64,000 bases of DNA from Corynebacterium curieae (GCF_027570035.1 NZ_JAKMUU010000001.1:124001-188000), one strand, 5' to 3'. Positions 1 to 9,863 are shown, numbered from the stretch's first letter. Program-made: numbers and translations. Notes: a model not told the origin generated them from the letters alone.

Positions 1-562
1 TGCGCAATGCATCAACGTCTAGGCCGGAGTCGGTCTCGTCCATAACTGCGAACTTCGGCTTGAGGATATCGAGCTGCATAACCTCGTGGCGCTTTTTCTC
101 GCCACCGGAGAAGCCTTCGTTGACGGAGCGGGAGATGAAGGACTTATCAATCTTCAGGTTCTCGCGAGCCTGAGTAAGTTCCTTGTTCCATTCACGCAGC
201 TTCGGTGCTTCACCGCGGATCGAGGTGACGGCGGAACGCATGAACTGGGAGACCTTGACGCCCGGTACCTCAGTTGGGTACTGCATCGCTAGGAAGAGAC
301 CGGCGCGGGCGCGCTCGTCGACGGGCATGTCCAACAGGTTTTCGCCATCGAGAAGCACCTCACCCTCAGTGACCTCGTACTTTGGGTGGCCAGCAATGGT
401 GTAGGACAAGGTGGACTTGCCTGAGCCGTTCGGGCCCATGATGGCGTGAATTTCACCGGAGTTAATGGTCAGGTTGACGCCCTTGAGGATTTCCTTCGGC
501 TCGCCGCCTTCTTCCGTCGGCAGCACCTGGGCGTGGAGGTTCTTAATTTCCAGAGTAGACAT
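1..562 (-). CDS. sufC: Fe-S cluster assembly ATPase SufC (partial, C-terminus off left edge)
   Basis: This is the ABC-type ATPase of the SUF machinery, which forms a cytoplasmic SufBCD scaffold complex and powers Fe-S cluster assembly. The 187 visible residues contain a Walker A GPNGSGKST (residues 43-51), the SufC-type signature FSGGEKKRHE, and Walker B plus D-loop AVMDETDSGLD. The family is about 250 residues, so about 65 C-terminal residues are missing because the window ends. It starts at an ATG 28 bases downstream of the sufD stop and is the fourth gene of the sufR-sufB-sufD-sufC operon. Assignment is secure. Confidence 0.96.
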   Translation of the reverse strand, partial: MSTLEIKNLHAQVLPTEEGGEPKEILKGVNLTINSGEIHAIMGPNGSGKSTLSYTIAGHPKYEVTEGEVLLDGENLLDMPVDERARAGLFLAMQYPTEVPGVKVSQFMRSAVTSIRGEAPKLREWNKELTQARENLKIDKSFISRSVNEGFSGGEKKRHEVMQLDILKPKFAVMDETDSGLDVDALR

Positions 563-590
563 AATGTGTGGGTTTCCTTCTATGAAAGCT

Positions 591-1745
591 TTAGGCGGAG
601 ATCTTTTCCAGTTCTTCGGAAATGCGGTTTTCCAATTCCTCAGACAGGGACTGCACCGGGATGCGGTGGATGACCTCATTGAAGAAGCCACGAATAATGA
701 GGCGGCGGGCTTCAGCCTCTGGAATGCCGCGAGACATCAAGTAGAACAATTCGATGTCATCGAAGCGACCAACGGTGGCTGCGTGGCCAGCGCCGGTGAT
801 TTCACCGGTTTCAATCTCCAAGTTAGGGATTGCGTCCGCGCGAGCGCCCTCGGTCAGGATCAGGTTGTTATTGGTCTCGTAAGTATCGGTGCCCTGTGCA
901 TTGGAGCGGATGAGAACATCACCTACCCAGCAGGTGCGGGCTTCATTTTCCTTAGTGCCCTGCAGCGCGCCCTTATACAGCACGTGGGAGCGGCAATTAG
1001 GAACGGAGTGATCCACCAGCATGCGGTTCTCAAAGTACTGGCCTTCGTCAGCGAAGTACACGCCCAGCAGCTCTGCGTCGCCGCCCTGCTCGGTGAAGTT
1101 CACGCGCGGCACAATGCGTACTACTTCGCCGCCGAAGATGGCGGAGTTATGGCGCAGCACGGAGTCGCGACCGAGCTGGGCCACGTGGTTGGACAGGTGA
1201 ACCGCATCGTCTTCCCAATCAACGTCAACGACAACGGTTAAGTGGGCGCCATCTCCTACAATGAATTCGACGTTATCCGCGTGGGTGCCGGAGCCGACAT
1301 ACTTCAAAATGACGGTAGCTTCCGCGTGGTGGCCTACCTCAATGGAGGTGGCGCCAAAGGAAGTCACACCCTCGCCCTTGCCGGTGTAGGTAATAACGAT
1401 GGGCTCTTCTACCTGAGCCTCTGCATCAATGGTGACAACCTGACCTTCAGGCATGGAGGTCCATGCCTGTGCAGCAACGCGGTCAGAGGGAGTACCCACA
1501 CGGCCCAAGCGCTTATCATCACGAGTGACGGTCTCGGAGCTTACGCCAGGGTGCTCGCTGACGGTGACATCCTGTGCCACTGCCTCAGCGAATTCCCCAT
1601 TGTGCAAGCCACGCAGTCTGCGCAGCGAAACAAAGCGCCACACCTCATCACGGCCGTGCGGCACCGGGAAATCCTCCACGTTGGTGGAGGTAAAGACGTC
1701 ACCCTTGGTGATCTTATCCGGGTTGAATTCGTTCGAAGCGACCAT
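591..1745 (-). CDS. sufD: Fe-S cluster assembly protein SufD
   Basis: A 384-residue scaffold subunit that pairs with SufB and SufC to build Fe-S clusters. The C-terminal SufBD core shows AGHAATVGRF, whose His (about 321) corresponds to the conserved SufD ligand/active-site His. It is followed by the family hallmark [10 protein letters not shown] and the helix RLIIRGFFNEV. The N-terminal third is divergent, as is normal for SufD. It starts 5 bases after the sufB stop, so the genes are probably translationally coupled. Confidence 0.96.
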   Translation of the reverse strand: MVASNEFNPDKITKGDVFTSTNVEDFPVPHGRDEVWRFVSLRRLRGLHNGEFAEAVAQDVTVSEHPGVSSETVTRDDKRLGRVGTPSDRVAAQAWTSMPEGQVVTIDAEAQVEEPIVITYTGKGEGVTSFGATSIEVGHHAEATVILKYVGSGTHADNVEFIVGDGAHLTVVVDVDWEDDAVHLSNHVAQLGRDSVLRHNSAIFGGEVVRIVPRVNFTEQGGDAELLGVYFADEGQYFENRMLVDHSVPNCRSHVLYKGALQGTKENEARTCWVGDVLIRSNAQGTDTYETNNNLILTEGARADAIPNLEIETGEITGAGHAATVGRFDDIELFYLMSRGIPEAEARRLIIRGFFNEVIHRIPVQSLSEELENRISEELEKISA

Positions 1746-1750
1746 TTTCT

Positions 1751-3190
1751 TTAGCCGACCGATCCTTCCATTTGCAGTTCGATGAGGCGGTTGAGCTCGA
1801 GGGCGTACTCCATCGGCAGCTCCTTGGCAATAGGCTCGACGAAGCCGCGCACGATCATTGCCATTGCTTCTTCTTCCGCAATGCCGCGAGACATCAGGTA
1901 GAACAGCTGCTCCTCAGAAACCTGGGAAACAGTTGCCTCGTGGCCTAGGGTGACGTGATCATTGCGGATGTCGTTATACGGGTATGTGTCCGAGCGCGAA
2001 ATGTTGTCCACCAGCAGCGCATCGCACTCTACGTTAGAGGTGGAATGGTGCGCGTTTTGATTAACCTGCACCAAGCCGCGGTACGCGGCGCGGCCACCGG
2101 CACGAGCTACCGACTTAGACACGATATTGGAAGAGGTGTGCGGAGCCATGTGCGTCATCTTGGCGCCCGTATCCTGGAACTGGTTCTCACCAGCAAAGGC
2201 AACGGAAAGAACCTCGCCCTTGGCGTAAGGACCGGTCATCCATACGGCCGGGTACTTCATAGTGACCTTAGAACCAATATTGCCGTCAACCCATTCCATG
2301 GTGCCGCCTTCTTCTACCTTGGTGCGCTTGGTCACCAAGTTGTAGACGTTGCTAGACCAGTTCTGAATGGTGGTATAGCGGCAGCGGCCGCCCTTCTTCA
2401 CGATGATCTCCACTACCGCGGAGTGAAGGGAGTCAGACTTGTAGATAGGAGCGGTACAGCCCTCGACGTAGTGCACATAAGCGTCCTCATCAACGATAAT
2501 GAGGGTGCGCTCAAACTGGCCCATGTTCTCCGTGTTAATGCGGAAGTAAGCCTGCAATGGAATATCTACGTGCACGCCCTTGGGCACGTAGATAAAGGAG
2601 CCACCGGACCACACAGCGGAGTTCAGCGCGGAAAACTTATTGTCTCCGGCCGGGATAACGGTGCCGAAGTACTCCTTGAAAAGCTCAGGGTAGTCACGCA
2701 GTGCCGTATCAGTATCGACGAAGATGACGCCCTGGCTTTCCAGGTCCTCACGGATCTGGTGGTAGACCACCTCGGACTCGTACTGCGCAGCCACACCGGC
2801 AACGAGACGCTGCTTTTCGGCCTCTGGAATGCCAAGCTTATCGTAGGTGGCCTTGATATCGTCTGGCAGATCTTCCCAGGTTTGGGCCTGTTCCTCGGTG
2901 GACTTTACGTAGTACTTGATCTGGTCGAAGTCGATGCCAGACAAATCCGCACCCCACGTAGGAACGGGCTTTTTATCAAAGATGTTGAGGGCCTTCAGGC
3001 GCTGGTTGAGCATCCATTCCGGCTCGCCCTTCTTGGCGGAAATATCGCGTACTACGTCTTCGTTCAAGCCACGGCGAGCAGAAGCGCCAGCCGCGTCCGA
3101 GTCGTGCCAGCCGTACTCATATGCACCAATGGAATCGATGATTTCATCATCGGTCATCTTGTTTTCAGGTGCCGATTGTGCCTGGGTCAT
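1751..3190 (-). CDS. sufB: Fe-S cluster assembly scaffold SufB
   Basis: A 479-residue scaffold protein of the SUF complex. The C-terminal core carries [11 protein letters not shown] with the cluster/persulfide-accepting Cys near 389, then [10 protein letters not shown] with the conserved His near 417, and [10 protein letters not shown]. The ATG is preceded by AAAGGAG and overlaps the sufR stop in an ATGA arrangement, so SufR and SufB are translationally coupled. No intein interrupts it, unlike mycobacterial SufB genes. Length and motifs are standard. Confidence 0.97.
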   Translation of the reverse strand: MTQAQSAPENKMTDDEIIDSIGAYEYGWHDSDAAGASARRGLNEDVVRDISAKKGEPEWMLNQRLKALNIFDKKPVPTWGADLSGIDFDQIKYYVKSTEEQAQTWEDLPDDIKATYDKLGIPEAEKQRLVAGVAAQYESEVVYHQIREDLESQGVIFVDTDTALRDYPELFKEYFGTVIPAGDNKFSALNSAVWSGGSFIYVPKGVHVDIPLQAYFRINTENMGQFERTLIIVDEDAYVHYVEGCTAPIYKSDSLHSAVVEIIVKKGGRCRYTTIQNWSSNVYNLVTKRTKVEEGGTMEWVDGNIGSKVTMKYPAVWMTGPYAKGEVLSVAFAGENQFQDTGAKMTHMAPHTSSNIVSKSVARAGGRAAYRGLVQVNQNAHHSTSNVECDALLVDNISRSDTYPYNDIRNDHVTLGHEATVSQVSEEQLFYLMSRGIAEEEAMAMIVRGFVEPIAKELPMEYALELNRLIELQMEGSVG

Positions 3191-3924
3191 GACTCGCTCC
3201 TTTCAGTATTGGTATTAACGGGTGTCAAGGGGATATTCGTGGTACAGATTCCGTGGCCACCGGCAATGGAGGCCAAGGGCTGTACATGTTTGCCTAATAG
3301 AGCGGAAAAGACTTCCTGTTCCGCCTCACACAGTTCCGGATGCTCAGCGGCCACGTGGGACACCGGGCAATGGTGTTGACATATTTGCACTCCCTGGCCG
3401 GCGCGGTCCACCGTGGCGGCATAACCGTGCTCATCTAAGACTTCAGCTAGCTTTCGCGCCACGTCTTCCACGGATTCCCCCTCTTCTACTAGGGGGCGCA
3501 CATCCGCGACGAGCCGCTCAAACCGGGCCTTAGCAAAGTGCTTTACGGCTTCAGATCCGCCAACAGCACGCAAAGCCGTCAAAGCCTCTGAAGCCAAGTC
3601 ATCATAGGCGTGACCAAATTTCGCTCGGCCACGATCGGTGAGGCGAAAGTGCTTAGCTGGTCGTCCGCGACCGGAACCGCTACCCGCTGGAGTGCGGGCG
3701 GCAGGCCGGCGGCGCACTACCTCCGTTAGTTCCTCTTCCACCAAGATGTCTAAGTGCCGACGGATTCCGGCAGCGGAAAGGCCAAGGCGTTCACCCAGGT
3801 GGGAAGCAGTAACAGGCCCGTCCTTCAGCAGCAGCAACATGACTTGGCGGCGAGTATCGCCATCCGTGGTGCGCGTTTCTTTCGCCATCTTCGGCGACTT
3901 TTCCGCGCGTTGAGGTGTGCTCAT
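3187..3924 (-). CDS. sufR: Fe-S-sensing repressor SufR
   Basis: A 245-residue winged-helix regulator heading the suf operon. The N-terminal helix-turn-helix spans about residues 25-65 ([20 protein letters not shown]). Four C-terminal cysteines at about 182, 186, 199 and 227 (CQHHC, ELC, GIC) fit the [4Fe-4S]-binding region of actinobacterial SufR. The open frame extends to a GTG at 3954. I chose the ATG at 3924 because an AAGGGAGG ribosome site lies 8 bases upstream, inside that extension. It is known in relatives to repress its own operon when holding a cluster. The palindrome at 4028-4039 is the likely operator. Confidence 0.93.
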   Translation of the reverse strand: MSTPQRAEKSPKMAKETRTTDGDTRRQVMLLLLKDGPVTASHLGERLGLSAAGIRRHLDILVEEELTEVVRRRPAARTPAGSGSGRGRPAKHFRLTDRGRAKFGHAYDDLASEALTALRAVGGSEAVKHFAKARFERLVADVRPLVEEGESVEDVARKLAEVLDEHGYAATVDRAGQGVQICQHHCPVSHVAAEHPELCEAEQEVFSALLGKHVQPLASIAGGHGICTTNIPLTPVNTNTERSES

Positions 3925-4027
3925 GCCGGGGACCTCCCTTCGTGCTCCACTCACTTACAGCTGCTCTGCCGCGCCTTACCTTCTACCGGCAGTACGCGCC
4001 AAACCAACTGCGCCTTCTTTATTAGAC

Positions 4028-4039
4028 AACACTAGTGTT
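4028..4039. promoter_or_regulatory. Perfect palindrome between sufR and mptB, candidate SufR operator
   Basis: A perfect 12-base palindrome AACACTAGTGTT lies in the divergent sufR-mptB gap. On the minus strand it sits directly upstream of a -10-like TAATAA (4019-4024), which would place it between -35 and -10 of the sufR promoter. That is a normal repressor position. Autoregulation by SufR is known in relatives; assignment of this site to SufR is inference. Confidence 0.6.
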
Positions 4040-4192
4040 CCTTAATTCATTCCGGAATGCCACCATGGGGCATTCCTCGGCGTGGCAACGGGGGTGACTA
4101 TTACCCTCACCGCCACTTCTCGCCACTCTGCGCGGCCCACGCGGGCGGGCCAGCTGGGGTTGGGACGCAATCCTCGCGTAAGGTCTTATGCC

Positions 4193-5917
4193 ATGACAGG
4201 GAAAATCCGCGGCTTTCTTACCGGCATTAAAGCCGAGCTGCCGCAGCTAGGTTCCGCAGGGTCGCGCACTGCACGGCTGCACGCCGAAGATACCGGCGCC
4301 GCGGAACCAGATTCCCGTTTTGATTTCGTGCCCGCCAACGCTGATGGGCTCAAGCGCACCACCACCGCCCAGTGGCGGACGTTTTTCATTCTGCGCTGGG
4401 TAGGAACGGTTGGCTCCTTACTCATAGCCTTTGGCGCTTTAGGAGCCGGCGCCTTGCCAGTGGTGGGCAACCCTTATGACAACGTTCCTTTTGGTTCGCT
4501 TATGTCTCGCATGCTGCAAACATCGTCCGCGGTAGTGATGGTCGGAGTCGGGCTCTTGGTCACAGCGTGGGTTTTCCTCGCCCCATTTGTGGGCACGCCC
4601 CTTCGCCAGCCACAGAAGGGCTCCACTGTGCCTACTCGGGCCCGCAGGCTCGTGACCACCCAGCAGCTATGGCGCACTTGGGCCGGTTGGGTTATTCCAC
4701 TGATCTTCACCGCGCCGCTATTTACCCAAGATATCTATTCCTATTTGGCTAATGGCTCCATCGTGGTCCAAGGAATGGATCCCTATTCCGCGGGGCCGGT
4801 TCAGTTACTGGGCGCTGGCGATAAACTGGCCCGGTCTGTGCCATTTATCTGGGCAAATTCCCCTTCCCCTTATGGCCCGGTGGCACTCGGTTTAGCCGCA
4901 GTAGTAAGCCTGTCTACTGCTAACTCCATCTTATTGGGCGTTATCGCGCACCGCCTATTGTCTATCGCTGGGATTATCGTAGCCGGCTGGGCCATTAGCT
5001 GCCTCGCACGACGCTGCCGAGTATCTCCAGAGTCTGCCCTCTGGCTCGGCATTCTCAACCCGTTGACTATTTTGCACTTAGTGGGTGGAATCCATAATGA
5101 ATCCATCATGCTGGGATTGTTGTTGGTGGGAATGGAGATGGGTCTCCGGGGCGTCGACAAGCTGGGGCGATCGCGTCGCAGTGCCTACCTAGCACTTGCT
5201 GCCTCCGGCTTTTGCCTCTCGTGCGCCGGAATGGTCAAAGTTACCGGCTTTATTGGATTGGGGTTTGTCGGAATGGCTTATGCCCGTTATCTCATTGAAA
5301 AAAATGGGACCCCTCGCTGGAAAGCCTTAGCCTGCGCAATTGCCCTACAGCTCGTTGTATTGGTAGCAACCGTAGCCCTCATTAGCGCGTGCACCGGTAT
5401 CGGCTTGGGCTGGGTAACCGGGCAAGGCGGTGCAGCCTCTATTCGCTCATGGCTTTCCACCTCCACCGCTGTGGGCGTGGGAACGGGGGTTTTCGGGATG
5501 CTACTCGGCCTAGGAGATCACACCGAAGCCATCCTCACCGTCACCCGTACTTTTGGTGTGCTCGTGGCCGTGGCGTTTATGGCCCGCATGCTCTTTGCCA
5601 CCTTGCGTGGCCGCATTCACCCCGTGGGAGGACTTGGCACCGCCTCCCTCGTCCTCGTTATTTTCTTTCCTGTCGTCCACCCTTGGTACATCCTGTGGGC
5701 GGTACTGCCATTGGCTGCATGGGCCAATCGGCTCATCTTCCGTTTCAGCGTTGTAGCCTATTCTGCAGCGATGAGCTTCTTTGTCCTACCGCGGGGACTT
5801 GGCCTACCGCCGAGCACCATCATCGCCATTTACGTGTCAGCTGCCTGTGCATACGCTGTCATCGCCGCTCTCTGGTGGGTTGCAGTGCACCGCAGCGGAA
5901 TCCGTGTCCTAGACTAA
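4193..5917 (+). CDS. mptB: Alpha-1,6-mannopyranosyltransferase MptB (polyprenyl-phosphomannose dependent)
   Basis: A polytopic GT-C glycosyltransferase of about 574 residues. It has many hydrophobic segments, an extracytoplasmic QDIYSYLANG...GMDPY region typical of this family, and GGIHNESIMLG. In corynebacteria MptB starts the alpha-1,6-mannan core of lipomannan/lipoarabinomannan using polyprenyl-phosphate mannose. Position next to sufR and before the ABC exporter and ctaA matches the mptB locus in Corynebacterium and Mycobacterium. The frame is open back to a GTG at 4082. The ATG at 4193 follows a TAAGG and gives a conventional short cytosolic N-terminus. The start is uncertain, the function fairly sure. 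Confidence 0.85.
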   Translation: MTGKIRGFLTGIKAELPQLGSAGSRTARLHAEDTGAAEPDSRFDFVPANADGLKRTTTAQWRTFFILRWVGTVGSLLIAFGALGAGALPVVGNPYDNVPFGSLMSRMLQTSSAVVMVGVGLLVTAWVFLAPFVGTPLRQPQKGSTVPTRARRLVTTQQLWRTWAGWVIPLIFTAPLFTQDIYSYLANGSIVVQGMDPYSAGPVQLLGAGDKLARSVPFIWANSPSPYGPVALGLAAVVSLSTANSILLGVIAHRLLSIAGIIVAGWAISCLARRCRVSPESALWLGILNPLTILHLVGGIHNESIMLGLLLVGMEMGLRGVDKLGRSRRSAYLALAASGFCLSCAGMVKVTGFIGLGFVGMAYARYLIEKNGTPRWKALACAIALQLVVLVATVALISACTGIGLGWVTGQGGAASIRSWLSTSTAVGVGTGVFGMLLGLGDHTEAILTVTRTFGVLVAVAFMARMLFATLRGRIHPVGGLGTASLVLVIFFPVVHPWYILWAVLPLAAWANRLIFRFSVVAYSAAMSFFVLPRGLGLPPSTIIAIYVSAACAYAVIAALWWVAVHRSGIRVLD

Positions 5918-5923
5918 TCCCAC

Positions 5924-6853
5924 GTGAATTCGATTTCAGCCGACCGTCCAGCCCTCACCTTGGACAATGTGGTGAAGAGATTTGGCTCCACTACTGCCGT
6001 TAATGGGCTGAGCCTAAGCGTTGCCAGCGGCGAGGTCTTTTGCCTCCTCGGCCCCAATGGTGCGGGAAAATCTACCACCATTGAAATGTCTGAAGGCTTC
6101 ATCCACCCCACCAGCGGCTCCATCGATGTCCTTGGGCATAATCCGGGTACCGAGCCAGATAAGGTGCGGGAAAAAGTAGGAATTATGTTGCAAGGCGGCG
6201 GTTCCTATTCCGGCATCCATGTTTTAGAGATGCTGGAATTATCCGCCCGCTATAGTGCTCACCCCCTCTCCCCACAATGGCTGCTGGAGACTTTAGGACT
6301 CGAAGGCGTAGCTCGCACCTCCTACCGCCGGCTTTCTGGCGGACAGCAACAGCGCCTATCGCTTGCCCTAGCTATCATCGGCCGACCGGAGTTGGTGTTT
6401 CTCGATGAGCCAACCGCCGGCATGGATGCACAATCCCGCTTAGCTGTGTGGGATCTTATTCGAGCATTGCGAAGCGATGGCGTCACCATCGTCTTGACCA
6501 CTCACCTCATGGATGAAGCGGAGTCGCTAGCAGACCGGGTGGCCATCATGGATCATGGTCAGCTAGTAGCCCACGGTACACCGGCGGAACTTACGGCCCA
6601 GACGGAATCGGCAGGGCTCAGTTTTAGCACCGACATCGACGTTAATCTCGAGGCGTTGGCTGCAGCCGGAATTTCTGCCACAAAGTCTCGCCCGTTGCAC
6701 TACCGCCTGACCGAAGCCGGCACCCCTGAGACCATCGCCGCACTGGCTACCGAACTTGCCCACCAAGGCGTCCTTCTGCGGTATTTGGATGCAGCCCACC
6801 GCAACTTGGAAGAAGTATTCCTTGATCTCACCGGACGCCACCTGCGCAGCTAA
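5924..6853 (+). CDS. ABC transporter ATP-binding protein (DrrA-like exporter)
   Basis: A 309-residue nucleotide-binding subunit with Walker A GPNGAGKST (43-51), signature RLSGGQQQRLS, Walker B ELVFLDEPTAGMD and H-loop TTHLMDEAESLADR. A C-terminal extension of about 80 residues resembles the regulatory tail of DrrA-type exporters. It starts with GTG 6 bases after mptB and pairs with the permease at 6909. The same mptB-ABC-ctaA order occurs in mycobacteria, where these genes carry an 'antibiotic transport' label without a proven substrate. Substrate unknown. Confidence 0.93.
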   Translation: MNSISADRPALTLDNVVKRFGSTTAVNGLSLSVASGEVFCLLGPNGAGKSTTIEMSEGFIHPTSGSIDVLGHNPGTEPDKVREKVGIMLQGGGSYSGIHVLEMLELSARYSAHPLSPQWLLETLGLEGVARTSYRRLSGGQQQRLSLALAIIGRPELVFLDEPTAGMDAQSRLAVWDLIRALRSDGVTIVLTTHLMDEAESLADRVAIMDHGQLVAHGTPAELTAQTESAGLSFSTDIDVNLEALAAAGISATKSRPLHYRLTEAGTPETIAALATELAHQGVLLRYLDAAHRNLEEVFLDLTGRHLRS

Positions 6854-6908
6854 CTGCCCCGCACTAGAACCGCATTAATTCGATCGTGTTGAAGGAAGAA
6901 TCCATTTC

Positions 6909-7673
6909 ATGAGCACTGCCTATACCCCAGGGACCTTTACTCCCGCTCCTCAGCGAGCCAGCGCCGGCGCCATCTTGCTCGCGCAAGGCAAAATGGAAGC
7001 AAAGCTCATGTTGCGCCACGGCGAGCAGCAGCTTCTCAGCGTCATCATTCCGCTGGCCATCCTCATTGGGGCCGCCCGCCTAGAGCCCACCACAGGGCAC
7101 GGCTTGCACGAAGTATTTCCCATGGTCCTTGCAGTAGCGGCCACCTCCGCGGGGTTTACAGGCCAAGCCATCTCGCTCGCCTTTGACCGACGCTATGGGG
7201 CCCTTAAACGCACTGGTGCATCCGGGGTACCTGCCTGGGCCATTATCGGAGGCAAGATCCTAGGCGTGCTCACGATGGTGGTTTTCCAAATCCTTGTTTT
7301 GGGCATCGCAGCCTATATTTTGGGCCTACGCATTAGCCCGAGCGGGGTGTTGCTAATGATCGTCTCGCTATTTTTTGGCGTAGCGGCCTTTACCGCAATG
7401 GGTCTGTTGCTCGGCGGCACCCTCAGCTCAGAAGTCGTGCTCGCGCTGGCCAACCTCATCTGGTTCATTCTCCTTGGCGTGGTGGGATGGACGCTCTATT
7501 CTCAGGGCCTTGGCGATAATGGCATTCTCAATGTGGTACCAACCGTCGCTCTTGCGGGCGCGCTTACCGACGCCTCTAATTCCATCTTCCCTAGCCTCGA
7601 ACTCATTTCCTTGGTGGCATGGCTAGCCGTGGCGTCGTTTGCCGCGGTCCGTTGGTTCCGCTTCGATGGCTAA
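6909..7673 (+). CDS. ABC-2 type transporter permease
   Basis: A 254-residue membrane protein with about six hydrophobic helices, consistent with an ABC-2 exporter permease. It follows its ATPase partner by 55 bases and precedes ctaA. The central FDRRYGALKRTGASGV loop resembles the cytosolic coupling region of DrrB-like permeases ('R.G.l..l...pv'). No substrate can be inferred from the sequence. Context suggests a link to envelope glycan synthesis or to cytochrome oxidase assembly; neither is shown. Confidence 0.9.
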   Translation: MSTAYTPGTFTPAPQRASAGAILLAQGKMEAKLMLRHGEQQLLSVIIPLAILIGAARLEPTTGHGLHEVFPMVLAVAATSAGFTGQAISLAFDRRYGALKRTGASGVPAWAIIGGKILGVLTMVVFQILVLGIAAYILGLRISPSGVLLMIVSLFFGVAAFTAMGLLLGGTLSSEVVLALANLIWFILLGVVGWTLYSQGLGDNGILNVVPTVALAGALTDASNSIFPSLELISLVAWLAVASFAAVRWFRFDG

Positions 7674-7742
7674 ATGTGACTTTTGTCCGGTTCGTGCCGA
7701 AACGAGAGCAATTTTTATGCCCGAAATCTCCCGACTAGTAGG

Positions 7743-8771
7743 ATGCTATGCGTGAAATACTGGACAAAAACAAAGCGCTTCTTTAAAGAAGCCGCCCCCA
7801 CACTGCAGCAACAGCGCCTTATCGCGCTCATCCTCCTCCTGTGTCAGGGTGGCATTACCGTGTCTGGTTCCATTGTCCGCGTGACCGGCTCGGGACTGGG
7901 CTGCCCCACGTGGCCAGAGTGCCAGCCAGGTTCCCTTGTCCCGATGGAGGGCGCCGCCCCTGCGCTACACCAAGCCATCGAGTTTGGTAACCGCCTGCTA
8001 ACTTTCGTGGTAACTGCGGCAGCGATTGCCGCGGTCATCGCCATGCGCATGGCACACCGCCGCACTGAGCTTAAGGTCTATGCTTGGCTCAACGTGGCTG
8101 GCATCGTCCTTCAGGCAGTTATCGGTGGAATTTCTGTCCACCTAGATCTGCGCTGGTGGTCCGTGGCCCTGCATTTCTTGCCTTCCATGCTTCTAGTTTG
8201 GTTAGCCGCCATGCTTTACTCGCGCATTCTAGAGCCAGATGACGGTACTCCCCGAGCACGCTTCCCACAGGGCATTCGCCTACTCGCGGCTATCGCTACG
8301 GTCGCATTGAGCGTTGTCCTCATCACGGGCACGATGGTCACCGGATCGGGTGTCCATTCCGGTGATTCCGGCGTGGGAATGGAAGGCCGACTACAAGTAG
8401 ATACCGAGGCCATGGCCGTCACCCACGCCATGTGCATGTACGTCTACCTGACGCTTAGCGTCATTACCATCTTCTTGCTGTATAAGAAGCGTGCGCCACA
8501 GGATGCCAAGAAGGCGGGTTGGGCCCTTATCGTGTGCATCCTCATTCAGTGGGCAGTCGGCGTCTATCAGTTCTACATGAGCATTCCGCGGTGGACGGTG
8601 CCGTTCCATATCGGCCTCTCCTCCTTCGTTACGGCTTATACAGCCCTGCTCTGGGCGCACGGTGTACGTCGCGCGGAAGGCACTGCAGATCTCATCACTG
8701 GCTCGCCTAGCGGCGATGAGAAATACGCAGCACGGCAAGCAGCGTTAAAGGCTGAACACGCGGCGGTATAA
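7743..8771 (+). CDS. ctaA: Heme A synthase CtaA (COX15 family)
   Basis: A membrane enzyme converting heme O to heme A for the aa3 cytochrome oxidase. Eight predicted helices carry the conserved heme-ligand histidines: LHQAIEFGNR and VALHFLP in the first bundle, AVTHAMC and VPFHIGLS in the second. The first external loop has the cysteine pair GLGCPTWPEC, as in Bacillus-type CtaA. The frame is open back to 7683. ATG 7743 and GTG 7752 are both plausible: TAGGAT at 7738-7743 looks like a -10 box and would give a leaderless GTG at 7752. It works with CtaB, encoded nearby on the other strand. Confidence 0.93.
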   Translation: MLCVKYWTKTKRFFKEAAPTLQQQRLIALILLLCQGGITVSGSIVRVTGSGLGCPTWPECQPGSLVPMEGAAPALHQAIEFGNRLLTFVVTAAAIAAVIAMRMAHRRTELKVYAWLNVAGIVLQAVIGGISVHLDLRWWSVALHFLPSMLLVWLAAMLYSRILEPDDGTPRARFPQGIRLLAAIATVALSVVLITGTMVTGSGVHSGDSGVGMEGRLQVDTEAMAVTHAMCMYVYLTLSVITIFLLYKKRAPQDAKKAGWALIVCILIQWAVGVYQFYMSIPRWTVPFHIGLSSFVTAYTALLWAHGVRRAEGTADLITGSPSGDEKYAARQAALKAEHAAV

Positions 8772-8786
8772 CCCACAAAGCTATTT

Positions 8787-8819
8787 GCCGGCCGAGCGAC
8801 TGCGCTCGGCCGGCTTTTT
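8787..8819 (+). terminator. Rho-independent terminator after ctaA
   Basis: A 12-base-pair GC stem (8787-8798 with 8803-8814, GCCGGCCGAGCG and its complement) with a four-base loop is followed directly by TTTTT. This is a textbook intrinsic terminator separating ctaA from qor. Confidence 0.9.
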
Positions 8820-8835
8820 GCGCTAGCCTGGCTAT

Positions 8836-9813
8836 ATGCACGCAATTCAGGTCACAGAAACCGGCGGGCCAGAAGTACTTCGTTATACCGAAGTGCCCGC
8901 CCCCACCCCTAAAGACGATGAGGTATTGGTGGACGTCATTATGGCGGGCGTCAACTACATCGATACTTATTACCGTGAGGGGATTTATAACGCGGCCACC
9001 CCGTTTATTCCCGGATTCGAAGGCACCGGGCGCGTGGCTTACGATCCAAAGGGAGAAATCGCCGAAGGGACGATGGTTGCGTGGAACCAAGCCTTCGGCT
9101 CGTACGCGGAGCAGGTCTGCGTCCCTCGTGAAGGGCTCGTGGCGGTACCAGATGATTTTCGCCCTGAAGTTGCCGCTTCCATGCTGCTGCAGGGTATTAC
9201 CGCACACTATCTGGCACACGGTGTCTATCAATTGGGCGAAGGCGCTTCGTGCCTAATCACCGCGGGCGCTGGAGGCGTGGGACAAATTTTGACCCAGATG
9301 GCCTCCTCTCTTGGCGCTACCGTGTACACGGTTGTCTCTACGGATGAAAAGGAAGAACTTTCCTACGCTGCCGGGGCGGATAAGGTATTTCGCTACGGCG
9401 ATGGACTCGCCGAGCAGGTCCGCCGCTACAACGGTGACAAGGGAGTCGACGTGGTGTATGACGGCGTCGGCAAGGCCACCTTCCAAGAGTCGCTCGAGGC
9501 GGTCCGCCCCCGTGGCACCGTCGCACTCTTTGGCGCTGCTTCGGGGCCGGTGGAACCTATCGACCCCCAGCTTCTTAATAAGCATGGGTCCATCTTTCTG
9601 ACTCGACCATCCATTGGCGCTTGGACCGCGCAAGAAGGCGAGTTCCAGATGCGGGCCCAAGCGGTCGTACAGGCGGTTGTAGACGGCGAGCTTAGTTTCA
9701 ACGTTACGGCCTCCTACCCGCTAGCCGACGCCGCCACGGCGCATCAAGATCTCCAAGAGCGCAAGACCACAGGTTCCATTGTCTTGCGCGTACAGGATGG
9801 CGCATACAACTAA
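8836..9813 (+). CDS. qor: Quinone oxidoreductase (medium-chain dehydrogenase/reductase family)
   Basis: A 325-residue zinc-independent MDR protein similar to NADPH:quinone reductase. The N-terminal GroES-like domain (about 1-125) has FIPGFEGTGRV. The Rossmann domain carries AGAGGVGQILTQMASSLGA around residues 145-163. The zinc-ligand cysteines of alcohol dehydrogenases are absent, as expected for the QOR group. It is transcribed alone between the ctaA terminator and a bidirectional terminator shared with ctaB. The physiological quinone or enone substrate is unknown. Confidence 0.9.
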   Translation: MHAIQVTETGGPEVLRYTEVPAPTPKDDEVLVDVIMAGVNYIDTYYREGIYNAATPFIPGFEGTGRVAYDPKGEIAEGTMVAWNQAFGSYAEQVCVPREGLVAVPDDFRPEVAASMLLQGITAHYLAHGVYQLGEGASCLITAGAGGVGQILTQMASSLGATVYTVVSTDEKEELSYAAGADKVFRYGDGLAEQVRRYNGDKGVDVVYDGVGKATFQESLEAVRPRGTVALFGAASGPVEPIDPQLLNKHGSIFLTRPSIGAWTAQEGEFQMRAQAVVQAVVDGELSFNVTASYPLADAATAHQDLQERKTTGSIVLRVQDGAYN

Positions 9814-9828
9814 CCCCAGCATTTTAAA

Positions 9829-9863
9829 AGCGCGGGAGAAGGAACTGATCCATCTCCCGCGCT
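9829..9863. terminator. Bidirectional terminator between convergent qor and ctaB
   Basis: An 11-base-pair stem AGCGCGGGAGA/TCTCCCGCGCT (9829-9839 with 9853-9863) has a T-rich stretch after it on the plus strand (GGTTTTCC) and TTTTAAAAT when read on the minus strand. It can end both converging transcripts. Confidence 0.82.

Noticed and set aside
1955..3379. A 474-codon open frame on the plus strand opposite sufB
   Set aside because: sufB on the minus strand has full family motifs. The opposite frame has no recognisable domain and is a composition effect.
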